Assembly (NCBI RefSeq): GCF_001297125.1 | Contig: NZ_LHPC01000028.1 | Span: 372,001-436,000, forward strand | Direction of reading: 5' to 3' | Length of the DNA stretch: 64,000 bases | DNA from: Pseudomonas sp. RIT-PI-q | GTDB taxonomy: Bacteria > Pseudomonadota > Gammaproteobacteria > Pseudomonadales > Pseudomonadaceae | Shown: one piece after another, positions 55,954-64,000 of the stretch | How positions within the stretch are numbered: position 1 is the first letter of the stretch | How the letters are laid out: each line of letters opens with the position of its first letter | Notes under the pieces: model-generated | The model's input: only the letters and a program-made list of their open reading frames with translations | What the model was told of the DNA's origin: nothing | The model's database searches: none | Made by a program: the position numbers and the translations under genes

Positions 55954-57882
55954 ATGCGCAGTCGCCTTTTCAGTCTTTTGTCTTGTTTGCTTCTCTCTGC
56001 CACTGCCATCCACTCAGCCCAGGCGGTGGACCTGTCCACCCAACGCCAGTATTACGATGAAGCCAAGCGCGCCTTGGCCAAGGGCGATACCGGCCCTTAC
56101 TTTCGTTACAGCCAGGCCCTCAGCGATTATCCGCTGGAACCCTACCTTGCGTATGACGAGCTGACCGCGCGCCTTAAAACCGCGAGCAATGCCGAAATCG
56201 AGAAATTCCTCGCCGAACACGGCGACCTGCCGCAAGCCAACTGGATGAAGCTGCGCTGGTTGCGCTGGCTGGCCGAGCGCGGCGACTGGGCGCCCTTCGT
56301 CAAGTATTACGACCCCAAGCTCAATTTCACCGAACTGGACTGCCTGAACGCGCAGTATCAAATCGGTCATAACCAGAAAGCCGAAGGTTACGCCAACGCC
56401 AATAAACTCTGGCTCACCGGCAAGTCGCAACCGGCCGCATGCGATGCGCTGTTCGGGCAATGGGCGGCCGAAGGCCAGCTCACCGAACAGAAACGCTGGG
56501 AACGCACCAAGCTTGCCGCCCAGGCACGCAACTATCCGCTGGCCAACAGCCTGGTCAACGGCCTGACCACCCTCGCCCCTCGCGGGCGCTTGCTGGTGGA
56601 TGTGGCGCAGAAACCCGAGCTGCTGAACCAGCCGTCGCGCTTCATCCCGGCCGACGAACCGATGTCCGATGTCGTCAGCCTCGGCCTGCGTCGCCTGGCA
56701 CGCCAGGACCCGGACAAGGCCATGGACCTGCTCGACGGTTATGCCAGCAGCATGCACTTCTCCCGTGACGAAAAAGTCGCGATCGCCCGGGAAATCGGGC
56801 TGACCCTCGCACGGCGCTACGACAGCCGCGCGCTGGACGTGATGACCAAGTACGACCCGGAATTGCGTGACAACACCGTGTCCGAATGGCGCCTGCGCCT
56901 GCTGTTGCGTCTGGCCCGCTGGGACGATGCCTATCAGTTGACCCGCCGCCTGCCTCAGGACCTGGCGACCACCAACCGCTGGCGCTACTGGCAGGCCCGC
57001 AGCCTGGAACTGGCGCAACCGCAAAATCCGGAAGCGCAGACGTTGTACAAAGGTCTCGCTCGCGAACGTGACTTCTACGGTTTCCTCGCCGCCGATCGCT
57101 CGCAGCTGCCCTATTCGCTGGTCAATAAGCCGCTGGTGCTCAGCCAGGCGCTGATCAACAAGGTTCGCAATACCCCCGGCGTCCGTCGCGCCCTGGAACT
57201 ACACGCCCGTGGGCAAATCGTCGATGGTCGCCGTGAGTGGTATCACGTCAGCCGCCACTTCAGCCGTGACGAAATGGTCGCCCAGGCGAAACTGGCCTAC
57301 GACCTGAAATGGTATTTCCCGGCCATCCGCACCATCAGTCAGGCGCAATATTGGGATGACCTGGACATCCGCTTCCCGATGGCCCACCGCGAAACCCTGG
57401 TCCGGGAAGCCAAGATTCGTGGCCTGCACTCAAGCTGGGTGTTCGCCATCACTCGTCAGGAAAGTGCCTTCATGGACGACGCCCGCTCCGGCGTCGGCGC
57501 CAGCGGCCTGATGCAATTGATGCCCGGCACCGCCAAGGAAACCGCGCGCAAGTTCAGCATTCCACTGGCCTCGCCACAGCAAGTGCTCGACCCGGACAAG
57601 AACATCCAGCTCGGTGCCGCTTACCTGAGTCAGGTCCACAGTCAGTTCAATGGCAACCGCGTCCTCGCCTCCGCCGCCTACAACGCCGGCCCCGGCCGCG
57701 TGCGCCAATGGCTGCGCGGTGCCGATCACCTGAGCTTCGACGTGTGGGTGGAAAGCATCCCGTTCGACGAAACCCGCCAGTACGTGCAAAACGTATTGTC
57801 ATACTCGGTGATCTACGGCCAGAAGCTCAATTCGCCACAGCCGCTGGTGGATTGGCATGAGCGGTATTTTGATGATCAATGA
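55954..57882 (+). CDS. slt: Soluble lytic murein transglycosylase
   Basis: 642 residues from ATG at 55954, which gives a clean signal (MRSRLFSLLSCLLLSATAIHSAQA); ATG at 55930 is the alternative. A superhelical U-domain of about 430 residues built of helical repeats, then the lytic domain: SSWVFAITRQESAFMDDARSGVGASGLMQLMPGTA with catalytic Glu503, and AAYNAGPGRVRQWL. It cleaves the MurNAc-GlcNAc bond with 1,6-anhydro ring formation. Divergent from uup. Confidence 0.95.
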   Translation: MRSRLFSLLSCLLLSATAIHSAQAVDLSTQRQYYDEAKRALAKGDTGPYFRYSQALSDYPLEPYLAYDELTARLKTASNAEIEKFLAEHGDLPQANWMKLRWLRWLAERGDWAPFVKYYDPKLNFTELDCLNAQYQIGHNQKAEGYANANKLWLTGKSQPAACDALFGQWAAEGQLTEQKRWERTKLAAQARNYPLANSLVNGLTTLAPRGRLLVDVAQKPELLNQPSRFIPADEPMSDVVSLGLRRLARQDPDKAMDLLDGYASSMHFSRDEKVAIAREIGLTLARRYDSRALDVMTKYDPELRDNTVSEWRLRLLLRLARWDDAYQLTRRLPQDLATTNRWRYWQARSLELAQPQNPEAQTLYKGLARERDFYGFLAADRSQLPYSLVNKPLVLSQALINKVRNTPGVRRALELHARGQIVDGRREWYHVSRHFSRDEMVAQAKLAYDLKWYFPAIRTISQAQYWDDLDIRFPMAHRETLVREAKIRGLHSSWVFAITRQESAFMDDARSGVGASGLMQLMPGTAKETARKFSIPLASPQQVLDPDKNIQLGAAYLSQVHSQFNGNRVLASAAYNAGPGRVRQWLRGADHLSFDVWVESIPFDETRQYVQNVLSYSVIYGQKLNSPQPLVDWHERYFDDQ

Positions 57883-57913
57883 TCACCTATTGATCTTGCT
57901 CTGATCCACCAAC

Positions 57914-57950
57914 AAAAAATGCCCGCATCGATTGATGTGGGCATTTTTTA
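57914..57950. terminator. Intrinsic terminator of slt
   Basis: AAAAAATGCCCGCATC and GATGTGGGCATTTTTT pair (one mismatch), followed by T-run; can also stop fic transcription from the opposite side. Confidence 0.88.
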
Positions 57951-57997
57951 TGGCGCGCTCAAAACGAGGACCAAAAGATCGCAGCCTTCGGCAACTC

Positions 57998-59062
57998 CTA
58001 CGCCGAACCAGGCGGCACGGAGGCCTTGCCGAGTCTGGTCAAACGATACCGTTGAGCCGGACTGTTAGGTGAATTTGGCTCGGTCATCTCGATCAAATTT
58101 GCGACCAATGCCGGTCTGAGATAGTTAGCCCGGAAGTTCGCCTTATGAGTCAAACCGACCTCTGCCATCAATTCATTAACCTTGAGCGAGTTACCGCCAT
58201 GGAGCGCCCAAAGCACTTTCGCTACTTGGTCGGTTACTGGGTCGGTTACTGGGTCGGTTACTGGTTCGCTCCGGGTCGCTTCCGCTAGTGCAAGACTCAA
58301 TGCTTGCAGCATGAACTCGACAAAAGGCGTCGATTCAGCCAACTGATCGGCTGCCGATAATGCCGCGTAATAGTCGTCCTGCTGCTCTCGAATCACGGCT
58401 TCGACTGGCAGATAAGCCAACACCGGACGCCACTGACTCAGTATCAAGGTCTGCCAAAGACGCCCCATGCGTCCATTGCCGTCGACGAACGGATGGATAA
58501 ATTCGAATTCGTAATGGAAAACGCAACTGATGATCAGCGGATGCCAATCAGAAGCGCCAAGCCACGCCAACAAGTCTTCCACCAAGTGCACAACGCGACT
58601 CGGTGGTGGCGCCATGTGGACCAATTTATCGCCACGGTAGATGCCAACACCGGCTCGACGAAACTGTCCGCAGTCGTCAATCAATCCGCCCATCAGCAAC
58701 TCATGGGCTCGAAGCAAGTCGGTTCGGGTACTCGGCTGCCAATCCGGCATGGTTTCGTAGGCCGCAAAGGCATTACGCACCTCCTGGATTTCCCGAGGCA
58801 ATCCCAGCACTCGCTGCCCCGCCAAAACGGCCGTCACCTGCTCGATACTGAGGGTATTGTTCTCGATGGCCAAGGAAGCCTGAATCGTACGAATTCGATT
58901 GCTACGACGTAACTGAGGCGTCTGCAGGCGTTCGTCCATAGCCGTAAGCTGACCAATTTGCTCGCTGATTTCGGCGACCAGCGCCAACATTTTCGTGGTC
59001 AGGGTCAACGGCGGTTGATAACGGCTCATATCCTCATCCAGGCTCGCAACTGAGGCCGACAT
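57998..59062 (-). CDS. Class II Fic-domain protein with winged-helix C-terminus
   Basis: 354 residues. Fic motif His190-PFVDGNGRMGR matches HPFx(D/E)GNGRxxR fully, so AMP transfer (or a related transfer) from a nucleotide to a target protein is expected. The N-terminal SLAIEN (residues 63-68) fits the inhibitory S/T-x-x-x-E-G/N helix that masks the site in class II Fic enzymes. The C-terminal 80 residues look like a winged helix (VNELMAEVGLTHKANFRANYLRPALVANLI), joined by a PVTD repeat linker (12-bp repeat, 58228-58263). ATG at 59062 is used; ATG at 59029 is possible. No antitoxin gene is adjacent, as expected for intrinsically inhibited forms. Looks like an accessory insertion between slt and the exporter gene. 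Confidence 0.88.
   Translation of the reverse strand: MSASVASLDEDMSRYQPPLTLTTKMLALVAEISEQIGQLTAMDERLQTPQLRRSNRIRTIQASLAIENNTLSIEQVTAVLAGQRVLGLPREIQEVRNAFAAYETMPDWQPSTRTDLLRAHELLMGGLIDDCGQFRRAGVGIYRGDKLVHMAPPPSRVVHLVEDLLAWLGASDWHPLIISCVFHYEFEFIHPFVDGNGRMGRLWQTLILSQWRPVLAYLPVEAVIREQQDDYYAALSAADQLAESTPFVEFMLQALSLALAEATRSEPVTDPVTDPVTDQVAKVLWALHGGNSLKVNELMAEVGLTHKANFRANYLRPALVANLIEMTEPNSPNSPAQRYRLTRLGKASVPPGSA
58228..58263. repeat. Three perfect in-frame 12-bp repeats in the fic gene
   Basis: GGTCGGTTACTG occurs three times head to tail; on the coding strand each unit adds PVTD to the linker before the winged helix. Confidence 0.95.
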
Positions 59063-59097
59063 AATGCCCGAACCCGACAGTATTCAGCAGTGCTGAT

Positions 59098-60873
59098 TCA
59101 TGCCGCCTCGTGCCCGTCACTGAACTGCAATGCCGCCAACCGTGCATACAGCGCATTGCTCGCAATCAACGCTTGATGTGTCCCCACCGCCACCAGTTTC
59201 CCTTGATCCATCACGGCGATACGGTCGGCGTTTTTCACCGTGGCCAGGCGATGGGCGATGACCAGGGTGGTGCGGTTTTTCATCAGGCTCGGCAGGGCTT
59301 GCTGGATCAGGTGTTCGCTCTGGGCATCGAGGGCGCTGGTGGCTTCGTCGAGCAGCAGGATCGGCGCGTCCACCAGCAATGCGCGGGCGATGGCCAGGCG
59401 TTGGCGCTGGCCGCCGGACAATCCGAGGCCACCGTCGCCTAGATGAGTCTGGTAGCCGTTGGGCATTTGCTCGATGAAGTCATGGGCGTAGGCAATTTTT
59501 GCCGCTTCCTGAACCTGGGCCAGGGTGGCCGTCGGGTTGCCGTAGCGGATGTTCTCTTCGATGCTGCCGAAAAACAGCGCCGGGTTTTGCGAAACCAGGG
59601 CGAAGCAGCGGCGCAGGTCCAGCGGATCAAGTTGAGTCAGTGGCACGCCATCGAGCAGGATGCGTCCTCCACACGGGTCGTAAAAACGCAGCAACAGGTC
59701 ATACACCGTCGACTTGCCGGCACCGGACGGCCCTACAAGCGCAAGGGTTTCGCCGGCGTTGATGGTCAGGTTCAAGCCATCGACGGCGTAACTTTCAGGA
59801 CGCGACGGGTAGGAAAAACGTACATCCTGCAGCACCAGATCGCCCTTCACCCGCTCGGGCAAGGTCACCAGGCCAGTGGCTGGCCGCTGGATTATGTTTT
59901 CCGAACGCAGTAACTCGGCGATCCGCTCGGCGGCGCCAGCGGCTCGCTGCAGTTCGCCGATCACTTCACTCAATGTGCCGAAAGCGCTGCCGACGATCAG
60001 GCTATAAAACACAAACGCCGCCAGTTCACCCGCCGAAATCCGCCCGGCGATCACGTCCATGCCGCCGACCCAAAGCATCACACCGACCGCGCCCAGCACT
60101 AGCACGATCACCAGGGTAATCAGCCAGGCACGCTGGAAGATGCGTTTACGGGCGGTGTTGAAAGCCTCTTCTACGGTAACGGCAAATCGCTGCTCGTCCT
60201 GGACCTGATGGTTGTAGGCTTGCACGGTTTTGATCTGGCCCAGGGTTTCGGAAACGTAGCTGCCGATATCGGCAATCCGGTCCTGACTCAGGCGCGACAA
60301 GTTGCGTACCCGGCGACCGAAAATCAGGATCGGCGCGATCACCAACGGCAAGGCAACCACCACAATACTGGTGAGCTTGGGGTTGGTGATAAACAGCAAC
60401 ACGATGCCACCAATCACCATCAGCAGATTGCGCAAAAACAGCGACAGCGAAGAGCCGATTACCGATTGCAGCAATGTGGTATCAGCGGTCAAACGCGACT
60501 GGATCTCGGAGCTGCGGTTGTCCTCGTAGAAACCCGGATGCAGGTAGATCAGATGGTTGAACACCTGACTGCGGATGTCCGCGACAACCCGCTCACCGAT
60601 CCATGACACCAGGTAAAAACGCGCGAACGTGCCGATTGCCAGCCCGATCACCAGCAGCATGAACAGGCCGATGGACTGGTTGAGCAAATGCGGCGATTGA
60701 GTCATGAAACCCTGATCCACCAGCAGGCGAATGCCCTGCCCCATGGACAAGGTGATGCCTGCAGTAACGATCAACGCGAGCAAGGCACCGAACGCCGGCC
60801 AGCGATACGGCGCGAGGAAACGACTGGCCAGGCGAATCGCACGGCGGTGACGGGCAGAGAGCATCGGGATCAT
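59098..60873 (-). CDS. MsbA-type ABC exporter (fused membrane and ATPase domains)
   Basis: 591 residues from ATG at 60873 (an ATG 9 bp later and a longer frame to 60918 are alternatives; none has a strong ribosome-binding site). Six membrane segments in residues 10-310, then the ATPase: Walker A GPSGAGKSTVYDLLLRF, Q-loop VSQNPALFFGSIEENI, signature LSGGQRQRLAIARAL, Walker B ILLLDEATSALD, and the H-loop VIAHRLATVKNAD. It resembles the MsbA/BmrA/LmrA half-transporters that move lipids or drugs; not the essential MsbA itself on available evidence. Homodimer expected. Confidence 0.88.
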   Translation of the reverse strand: MIPMLSARHRRAIRLASRFLAPYRWPAFGALLALIVTAGITLSMGQGIRLLVDQGFMTQSPHLLNQSIGLFMLLVIGLAIGTFARFYLVSWIGERVVADIRSQVFNHLIYLHPGFYEDNRSSEIQSRLTADTTLLQSVIGSSLSLFLRNLLMVIGGIVLLFITNPKLTSIVVVALPLVIAPILIFGRRVRNLSRLSQDRIADIGSYVSETLGQIKTVQAYNHQVQDEQRFAVTVEEAFNTARKRIFQRAWLITLVIVLVLGAVGVMLWVGGMDVIAGRISAGELAAFVFYSLIVGSAFGTLSEVIGELQRAAGAAERIAELLRSENIIQRPATGLVTLPERVKGDLVLQDVRFSYPSRPESYAVDGLNLTINAGETLALVGPSGAGKSTVYDLLLRFYDPCGGRILLDGVPLTQLDPLDLRRCFALVSQNPALFFGSIEENIRYGNPTATLAQVQEAAKIAYAHDFIEQMPNGYQTHLGDGGLGLSGGQRQRLAIARALLVDAPILLLDEATSALDAQSEHLIQQALPSLMKNRTTLVIAHRLATVKNADRIAVMDQGKLVAVGTHQALIASNALYARLAALQFSDGHEAA

Positions 60874-61127
60874 CCAGGTACGCAACAGAACAGTTAGTTG
60901 GGCCAGCCTACACCGCAATGGGTAGAACTTTGTAAATCACAATGAGTCAGGTTAATTATGTCCGCAAAGACTAGCGGCTAGACGCTATTGGTCTAAAGTC
61001 CGGGTGGCAAGGTCGCGGTATTTCTGGTGGACTGGTATTGCCGCCCTGGAAAGATCGCAGGGAGTTGTCACAGCCCGGTCACTTGGCGGTTCTACAGTAA
61101 GCACACAACCTGATGAGGAGACAGGCC

Positions 61128-61307
61128 ATGTCCTTGCAAAACAGCAGCGATGACAAAGTTCAAGTGATCCGCACACAGCCAGACCAGTCTCTGGGTTGCT
61201 CAATTATCGATAAGGATGGGCGCGAAGTACCGATCACTGAAGGCATGATCCAGGACGCCTGCCGCGAACTGGAACAGCGATTGGTCAAGCCTGCCAAACA
61301 AGATTGA
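61128..61307 (+). CDS. PA1571-family small protein
   Basis: 59 residues from ATG at 61128 with GAGGAG 9 nt upstream. Charged, soluble; SSDDKVQVIRTQPDQSLG then SIIDKDGREVPITEGMIQDACRELEQRLV suggests a beta-turn followed by a helix. Matches, from memory, a small conserved Pseudomonas protein of about 58 residues with unknown function. A perfect terminator follows 20 bp after the stop, so it is monocistronic. Confidence 0.78.
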   Translation: MSLQNSSDDKVQVIRTQPDQSLGCSIIDKDGREVPITEGMIQDACRELEQRLVKPAKQD

Positions 61308-61326
61308 TATAGCCACCGTCTTCTTG

Positions 61327-61352
61327 ACCCGGCCCTGATGGCCGGGTTTTTT
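61327..61352 (+). terminator. Intrinsic terminator of the PA1571-like gene
   Basis: ACCCGGCC and GGCCGGGT pair around a 4-nt loop, followed by TTTTTT. Confidence 0.92.
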
Positions 61353-61384
61353 ATGGGGGCTGATCCGGCAATTGTGGCGCAGCC

Positions 61385-61455
61385 TTCGCGGGCAAGCCTC
61401 GCTCCTACAGGGGAGCGAGATTCAAAACCTGTAGGAGCGAGGCTTGCCCGCGATA
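61385..61455. repeat. REP pair (REPIN)
   Basis: CTTCGCGGGCAAGCCTCGCT near 61385 and AGCGAGGCTTGCCCGCGATA near 61437 are inverted copies. Confidence 0.85.
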
Positions 61456-61470
61456 AAGCCAACGAGGTCC

Positions 61471-62613
61471 CTAGACTGCCGTTGAACCCAACGCCGCCAC
61501 GATTTTCTGCAATGCCGGCGAATCCCCATCGATCCGCACCTTCAACCCATCAATCTCTCGCCGCAGCGGATAATGCTTGCGCAGCGCATCAAACGCCGCA
61601 CGCTGCTCGTTGATACTGCCTACAAGACTGCGGCGAAAATCTGCATCGTCACGGCGCGGGTCGTACACGCCACGGCACACCATCGCCAGCGCCCAGGCCG
61701 GATCGCTGTCAGCGTTCAAGGTCACATGCGACAACCACGGCGCCGGCAGCAAATCGCTCAAGCTGACCTGCTCCGGTTGCCCGAGGAACTGGCAATAGGC
61801 CTGATAGATCTGCGCCGTCCCTCGTTGCTTGCCATCCAGGCTATAACCAGCAATGTGCGGGGTGGCCAGCACGCAGAGTTCGGCCAATGCGACATCAACC
61901 TCCGGCTCACCTTCCCAGACGTCCAGCACTGCTTGCAGGTCTTCGCGCTGCAGCAGCACTTGCCGCAGGGCCGCGTTATCCACCACCGGGCCACGACTGG
62001 CGTTGATCAGCCACGTGCCGGATTTGAGTTGGTTCAAGCGGTTTTTATCGAACAGATGCCAGGTCGCCTGAGCGCCGTGCTTCTTCAACGGCGTGTGCAG
62101 ACTGATGACGTCGCACTGTTCGATGATCTGTTCGAGGCTGACGAAATCGCCACCTTCAACAGCTTGTCGTAGCGGATCGCAGACCAGCACGTTCCAGCCC
62201 AGGCCTTGCAGAACCTTGACCAGGCGGCCGCCCACTTCACCCGCACCGACCACGCCGTAGGTGCGCTGAGTCAGGTCGGCGCCTTCGATTTCAGCCAGTG
62301 TCAGCAAGCTGCCGAGCACGTAGTCGACGACGCCACGGGCATTGCAGCCGGGCGCGCTCGACCAGGCAATGTCAGCCTGTTTGAAATAATCCAGGTCCAG
62401 GTGATCCGTGCCGATGGTGCAGGTGCCAACAAAGCGCACTTTGCTACCTTCCAGCAGCGCACGGTTGACGTTGGTCACCGAGCGCACCAGCAATACATCG
62501 GCCTGTTCGACGGTGGCACGGTCGATGGAACGTCCCGGCACCCGGCGGATTTCACCGAAACCCTGGAAGAATTCATCAAGCAGCGGGATATTTTCGTCGG
62601 CAACAATCAGCAT
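61471..62613 (-). CDS. pdxB: Erythronate-4-phosphate dehydrogenase
   Basis: 380 residues from ATG at 62613 (AAAGGAG 8 nt upstream). D-2-hydroxyacid dehydrogenase of the pyridoxal phosphate pathway. [21 protein letters not shown] is the NAD-binding loop; [14 protein letters not shown] (catalytic Arg), DVWEGEP (Glu) and [14 protein letters not shown] (His) form the active site. The C-terminal 90 residues (after [10 protein letters not shown]) are the PdxB-specific dimer domain. Normal length. Confidence 0.95.
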   Translation of the reverse strand: MLIVADENIPLLDEFFQGFGEIRRVPGRSIDRATVEQADVLLVRSVTNVNRALLEGSKVRFVGTCTIGTDHLDLDYFKQADIAWSSAPGCNARGVVDYVLGSLLTLAEIEGADLTQRTYGVVGAGEVGGRLVKVLQGLGWNVLVCDPLRQAVEGGDFVSLEQIIEQCDVISLHTPLKKHGAQATWHLFDKNRLNQLKSGTWLINASRGPVVDNAALRQVLLQREDLQAVLDVWEGEPEVDVALAELCVLATPHIAGYSLDGKQRGTAQIYQAYCQFLGQPEQVSLSDLLPAPWLSHVTLNADSDPAWALAMVCRGVYDPRRDDADFRRSLVGSINEQRAAFDALRKHYPLRREIDGLKVRIDGDSPALQKIVAALGSTAV

Positions 62614-62707
62614 GGCAGGCTCCTTTGGCGGATCGGCAGTGTAGGCGGAGATGGCCATAGTGGGCCAGCGGCCATTGCTGACCTTGATCTGAACGACACC
62701 ACTTACC

Positions 62708-62800
62708 CTGTGGGAGCGAGCTTGCTCGCGAAAGCGGTGTGTCATGCAGCATCAATGTCGACTGACACTCCCTCTTCGCGAGCAAGCTCGCTGCTACAGG
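62708..62800. repeat. REP pair (REPIN) upstream of pdxB
   Basis: CTGTGGGAGCGAGCTTGCTC near 62708 and GAGCAAGCTCGCTGCTACAG near 62780 are inverted copies with slight divergence. Confidence 0.8.
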
Positions 62801-62903
62801 TTTTGCGGGATTACAAATCGGTAACACAGGACTTTTCCTGACCACTGCGTCAACGCGTAGAATGCCCCGCCTCGCGCATCAAACTCTTTTGGACGTTTCG
62901 CCC

Positions 62904-64000
62904 TTGAATTCCGTGACCGACCGCCCCGCCGCTATTTCCCTCACCCGCCCGGCCCGGGTTCGCCTGGAGCTGAAAAACCTGCTCAGCCTGGCGCTGCCGA
63001 TCATGATCGCGCAGCTGGCGACCACGGCCATGGGCTTCGTCGATGCGGTGATGGCTGGACGCGTCGGGCCGCGGGACCTGGCGGCAGTGGCGCTGGGCAA
63101 CTCGATCTGGGTCCCGGTGTTTCTGTTGATGACCGGCACCCTGCTGGCCACCACACCGAAAGTCGCCCAGCGCTTCGGCGCCGGCACCCACAGCGAGATC
63201 GGCCCGATCGTGCGCCAGGCGTTGTGGCTGGCGTTGGTGGTGGGCCTGATGGCGACCGGCATGCTGTTCAGCGCCGAACCGATCCTGCACCTCATGAAGG
63301 TCGATCCCGAGCTGATCGGCCCGTGCATGCAATACCTGCACGGCATCGCCAGCGGCTTGCCTGCCGTCGCCCTCTACCACGTACTCCGTTGTTTCAGTGA
63401 TGGCCTGGGCCGGACGCGTCCGGCGATGGTGCTGGGGTTGTGCGGGCTGGCGCTGAACATTCCGCTGAACTACGTCTTCATCTATGGCCACTTCGGTGTG
63501 CCGGCCATGGGCGGCGTCGGTTGCGGTTGGGCCACGGCGATCGTGATGTGGGTGATGGCGCTGGGCATGGCCGGCTGGGAGCGCTGGGCGCCGGCCTATC
63601 AGTCGAGCCAGTTGTTCAGCCGTTTCGACTGGCCGCAATGGTCGGTGATCAAGCGCCTGCTGGGCATTGGCCTGCCCATCGGCATCGCGGTGTTCGCCGA
63701 GTCGAGCATCTTCGCGGTGATTGCGCTGTTGATCGGCAGTCTCGGCGCCACGGTGGTGGCCGGGCATCAGATCGCGCTGAATTTCAGCTCGCTGGTGTTC
63801 ATGATTCCCTACTCCCTCGGCATGGCCGTGACCGTGCGGGTCGGCCAGGCACTCGGTCGTCAGGAGCCGCGTGAAGCACGCTTCGCCGCCGGTGTCGGCA
63901 TGGGCACGGCGTTGGCCTATGCGTGTATTTCCGCGAGCATGATGCTGTTGTTGCGCGAGCACATTGCGACCATCTACACCTCGGACCCGACGGTGATTCA
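62904..64000 (+). CDS. norM: MATE-family multidrug efflux protein, 3' end outside the window
   Basis: Open from TTG at 62904 (or GTG at 62913) to the window edge, 365 residues visible of an expected 450-470. MATE topology: first segment LKNLLSLALPIMIAQLATTAMGFVDAVMAGRVGP, next RDLAAVALGNSIWVPVFLLMTG; the repeat start RLLGIGLPIGIAVFAESSIFAV marks the second six-helix half. NorM/PmpM-type proteins exchange Na+ or H+ for cationic drugs. The name is tentative, since several MATE proteins occur in pseudomonads. Divergent from pdxB with a REP pair between. Confidence 0.85.
   Translation, partial: MNSVTDRPAAISLTRPARVRLELKNLLSLALPIMIAQLATTAMGFVDAVMAGRVGPRDLAAVALGNSIWVPVFLLMTGTLLATTPKVAQRFGAGTHSEIGPIVRQALWLALVVGLMATGMLFSAEPILHLMKVDPELIGPCMQYLHGIASGLPAVALYHVLRCFSDGLGRTRPAMVLGLCGLALNIPLNYVFIYGHFGVPAMGGVGCGWATAIVMWVMALGMAGWERWAPAYQSSQLFSRFDWPQWSVIKRLLGIGLPIGIAVFAESSIFAVIALLIGSLGATVVAGHQIALNFSSLVFMIPYSLGMAVTVRVGQALGRQEPREARFAAGVGMGTALAYACISASMMLLLREHIATIYTSDPTVI

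Noticed and set aside
62850..63962. 370-codon open frame on the minus strand at the right edge
   Set aside because: Antisense to the MATE gene; the plus-strand frame shows correct transmembrane architecture and runs off the window.

Overview
The window is about 64 kb of chromosome from a member of the Pseudomonas fluorescens lineage. The evidence is gene order. Five blocks follow the order I remember from P. aeruginosa: mlaA / PhnX-like / DUF4404 / queF / cupredoxin / copRS; lolCDE / PilZ / glpQ-like / sth; gap-2 / mfd / csiV / SNF2 helicase / mtnP-like / nagZ / psrA / lexA / sulA; topA / DUF1653 / fadA / fadB; and pdxB / norM. Intergenic REP elements of the type found in fluorescent pseudomonads are abundant. 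Family assignments come from reading motifs and from remembered family features, not from database searches.

Region 1 (1-12.6 kb) is an extracellular polysaccharide locus, visibly richer in A+T than the rest. On the minus strand run wzb (phosphatase), wzc (copolymerase/tyrosine kinase), a UDP-glucuronate 4-epimerase-like gene, a hexapeptide acetyltransferase and a Wzx-like membrane protein that continues the operon off the left edge. galU faces away from it and is followed by an orphan protein that looks like the C-terminal domain of a phosphomannomutase. Then come two right-handed beta-helix proteins (one with a Tat signal, one built like a phage tailspike), a PAP2-family phosphatase and a small unknown protein.

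Region 2 (13-22 kb) is core: tal, the hsbR-hsbA motility/biofilm switch, mlaA, a PhnX-like HAD protein lacking its nucleophile, a DUF4404 protein, queF, and a copper module (cupredoxin divergent from copRS). Region 3 (22-31 kb) has the lipoprotein release complex lolCDE, a PilZ protein whose 5' end looks frameshifted, a glycerophosphodiesterase, sth, apbE and an MFS transporter. Region 4 (31-45 kb) has gap-2, mfd, csiV, an SNF2 helicase, an inverted fragment of a second SNF2 helicase, the MTI phosphorylase gene, nagZ, psrA divergent from lexA-sulA, and two small conserved genes. Region 5 (45-64 kb) has a 179-bp tandem array of REP pair plus terminator, topA, the fadBA beta-oxidation operon, a possible small RNA, a universal stress protein, uup, slt, a Fic protein, an MsbA-type exporter, pdxB and the start of a MATE exporter.

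No rRNA, tRNA, CRISPR array, insertion sequence or complete prophage was seen. The least ordinary items are the orphan mutase domain, the tailspike-like gene without a phage, the SNF2 remnant, the frameshifted PilZ gene, the 179-bp array, the Fic linker repeat and the structured region upstream of fadB.
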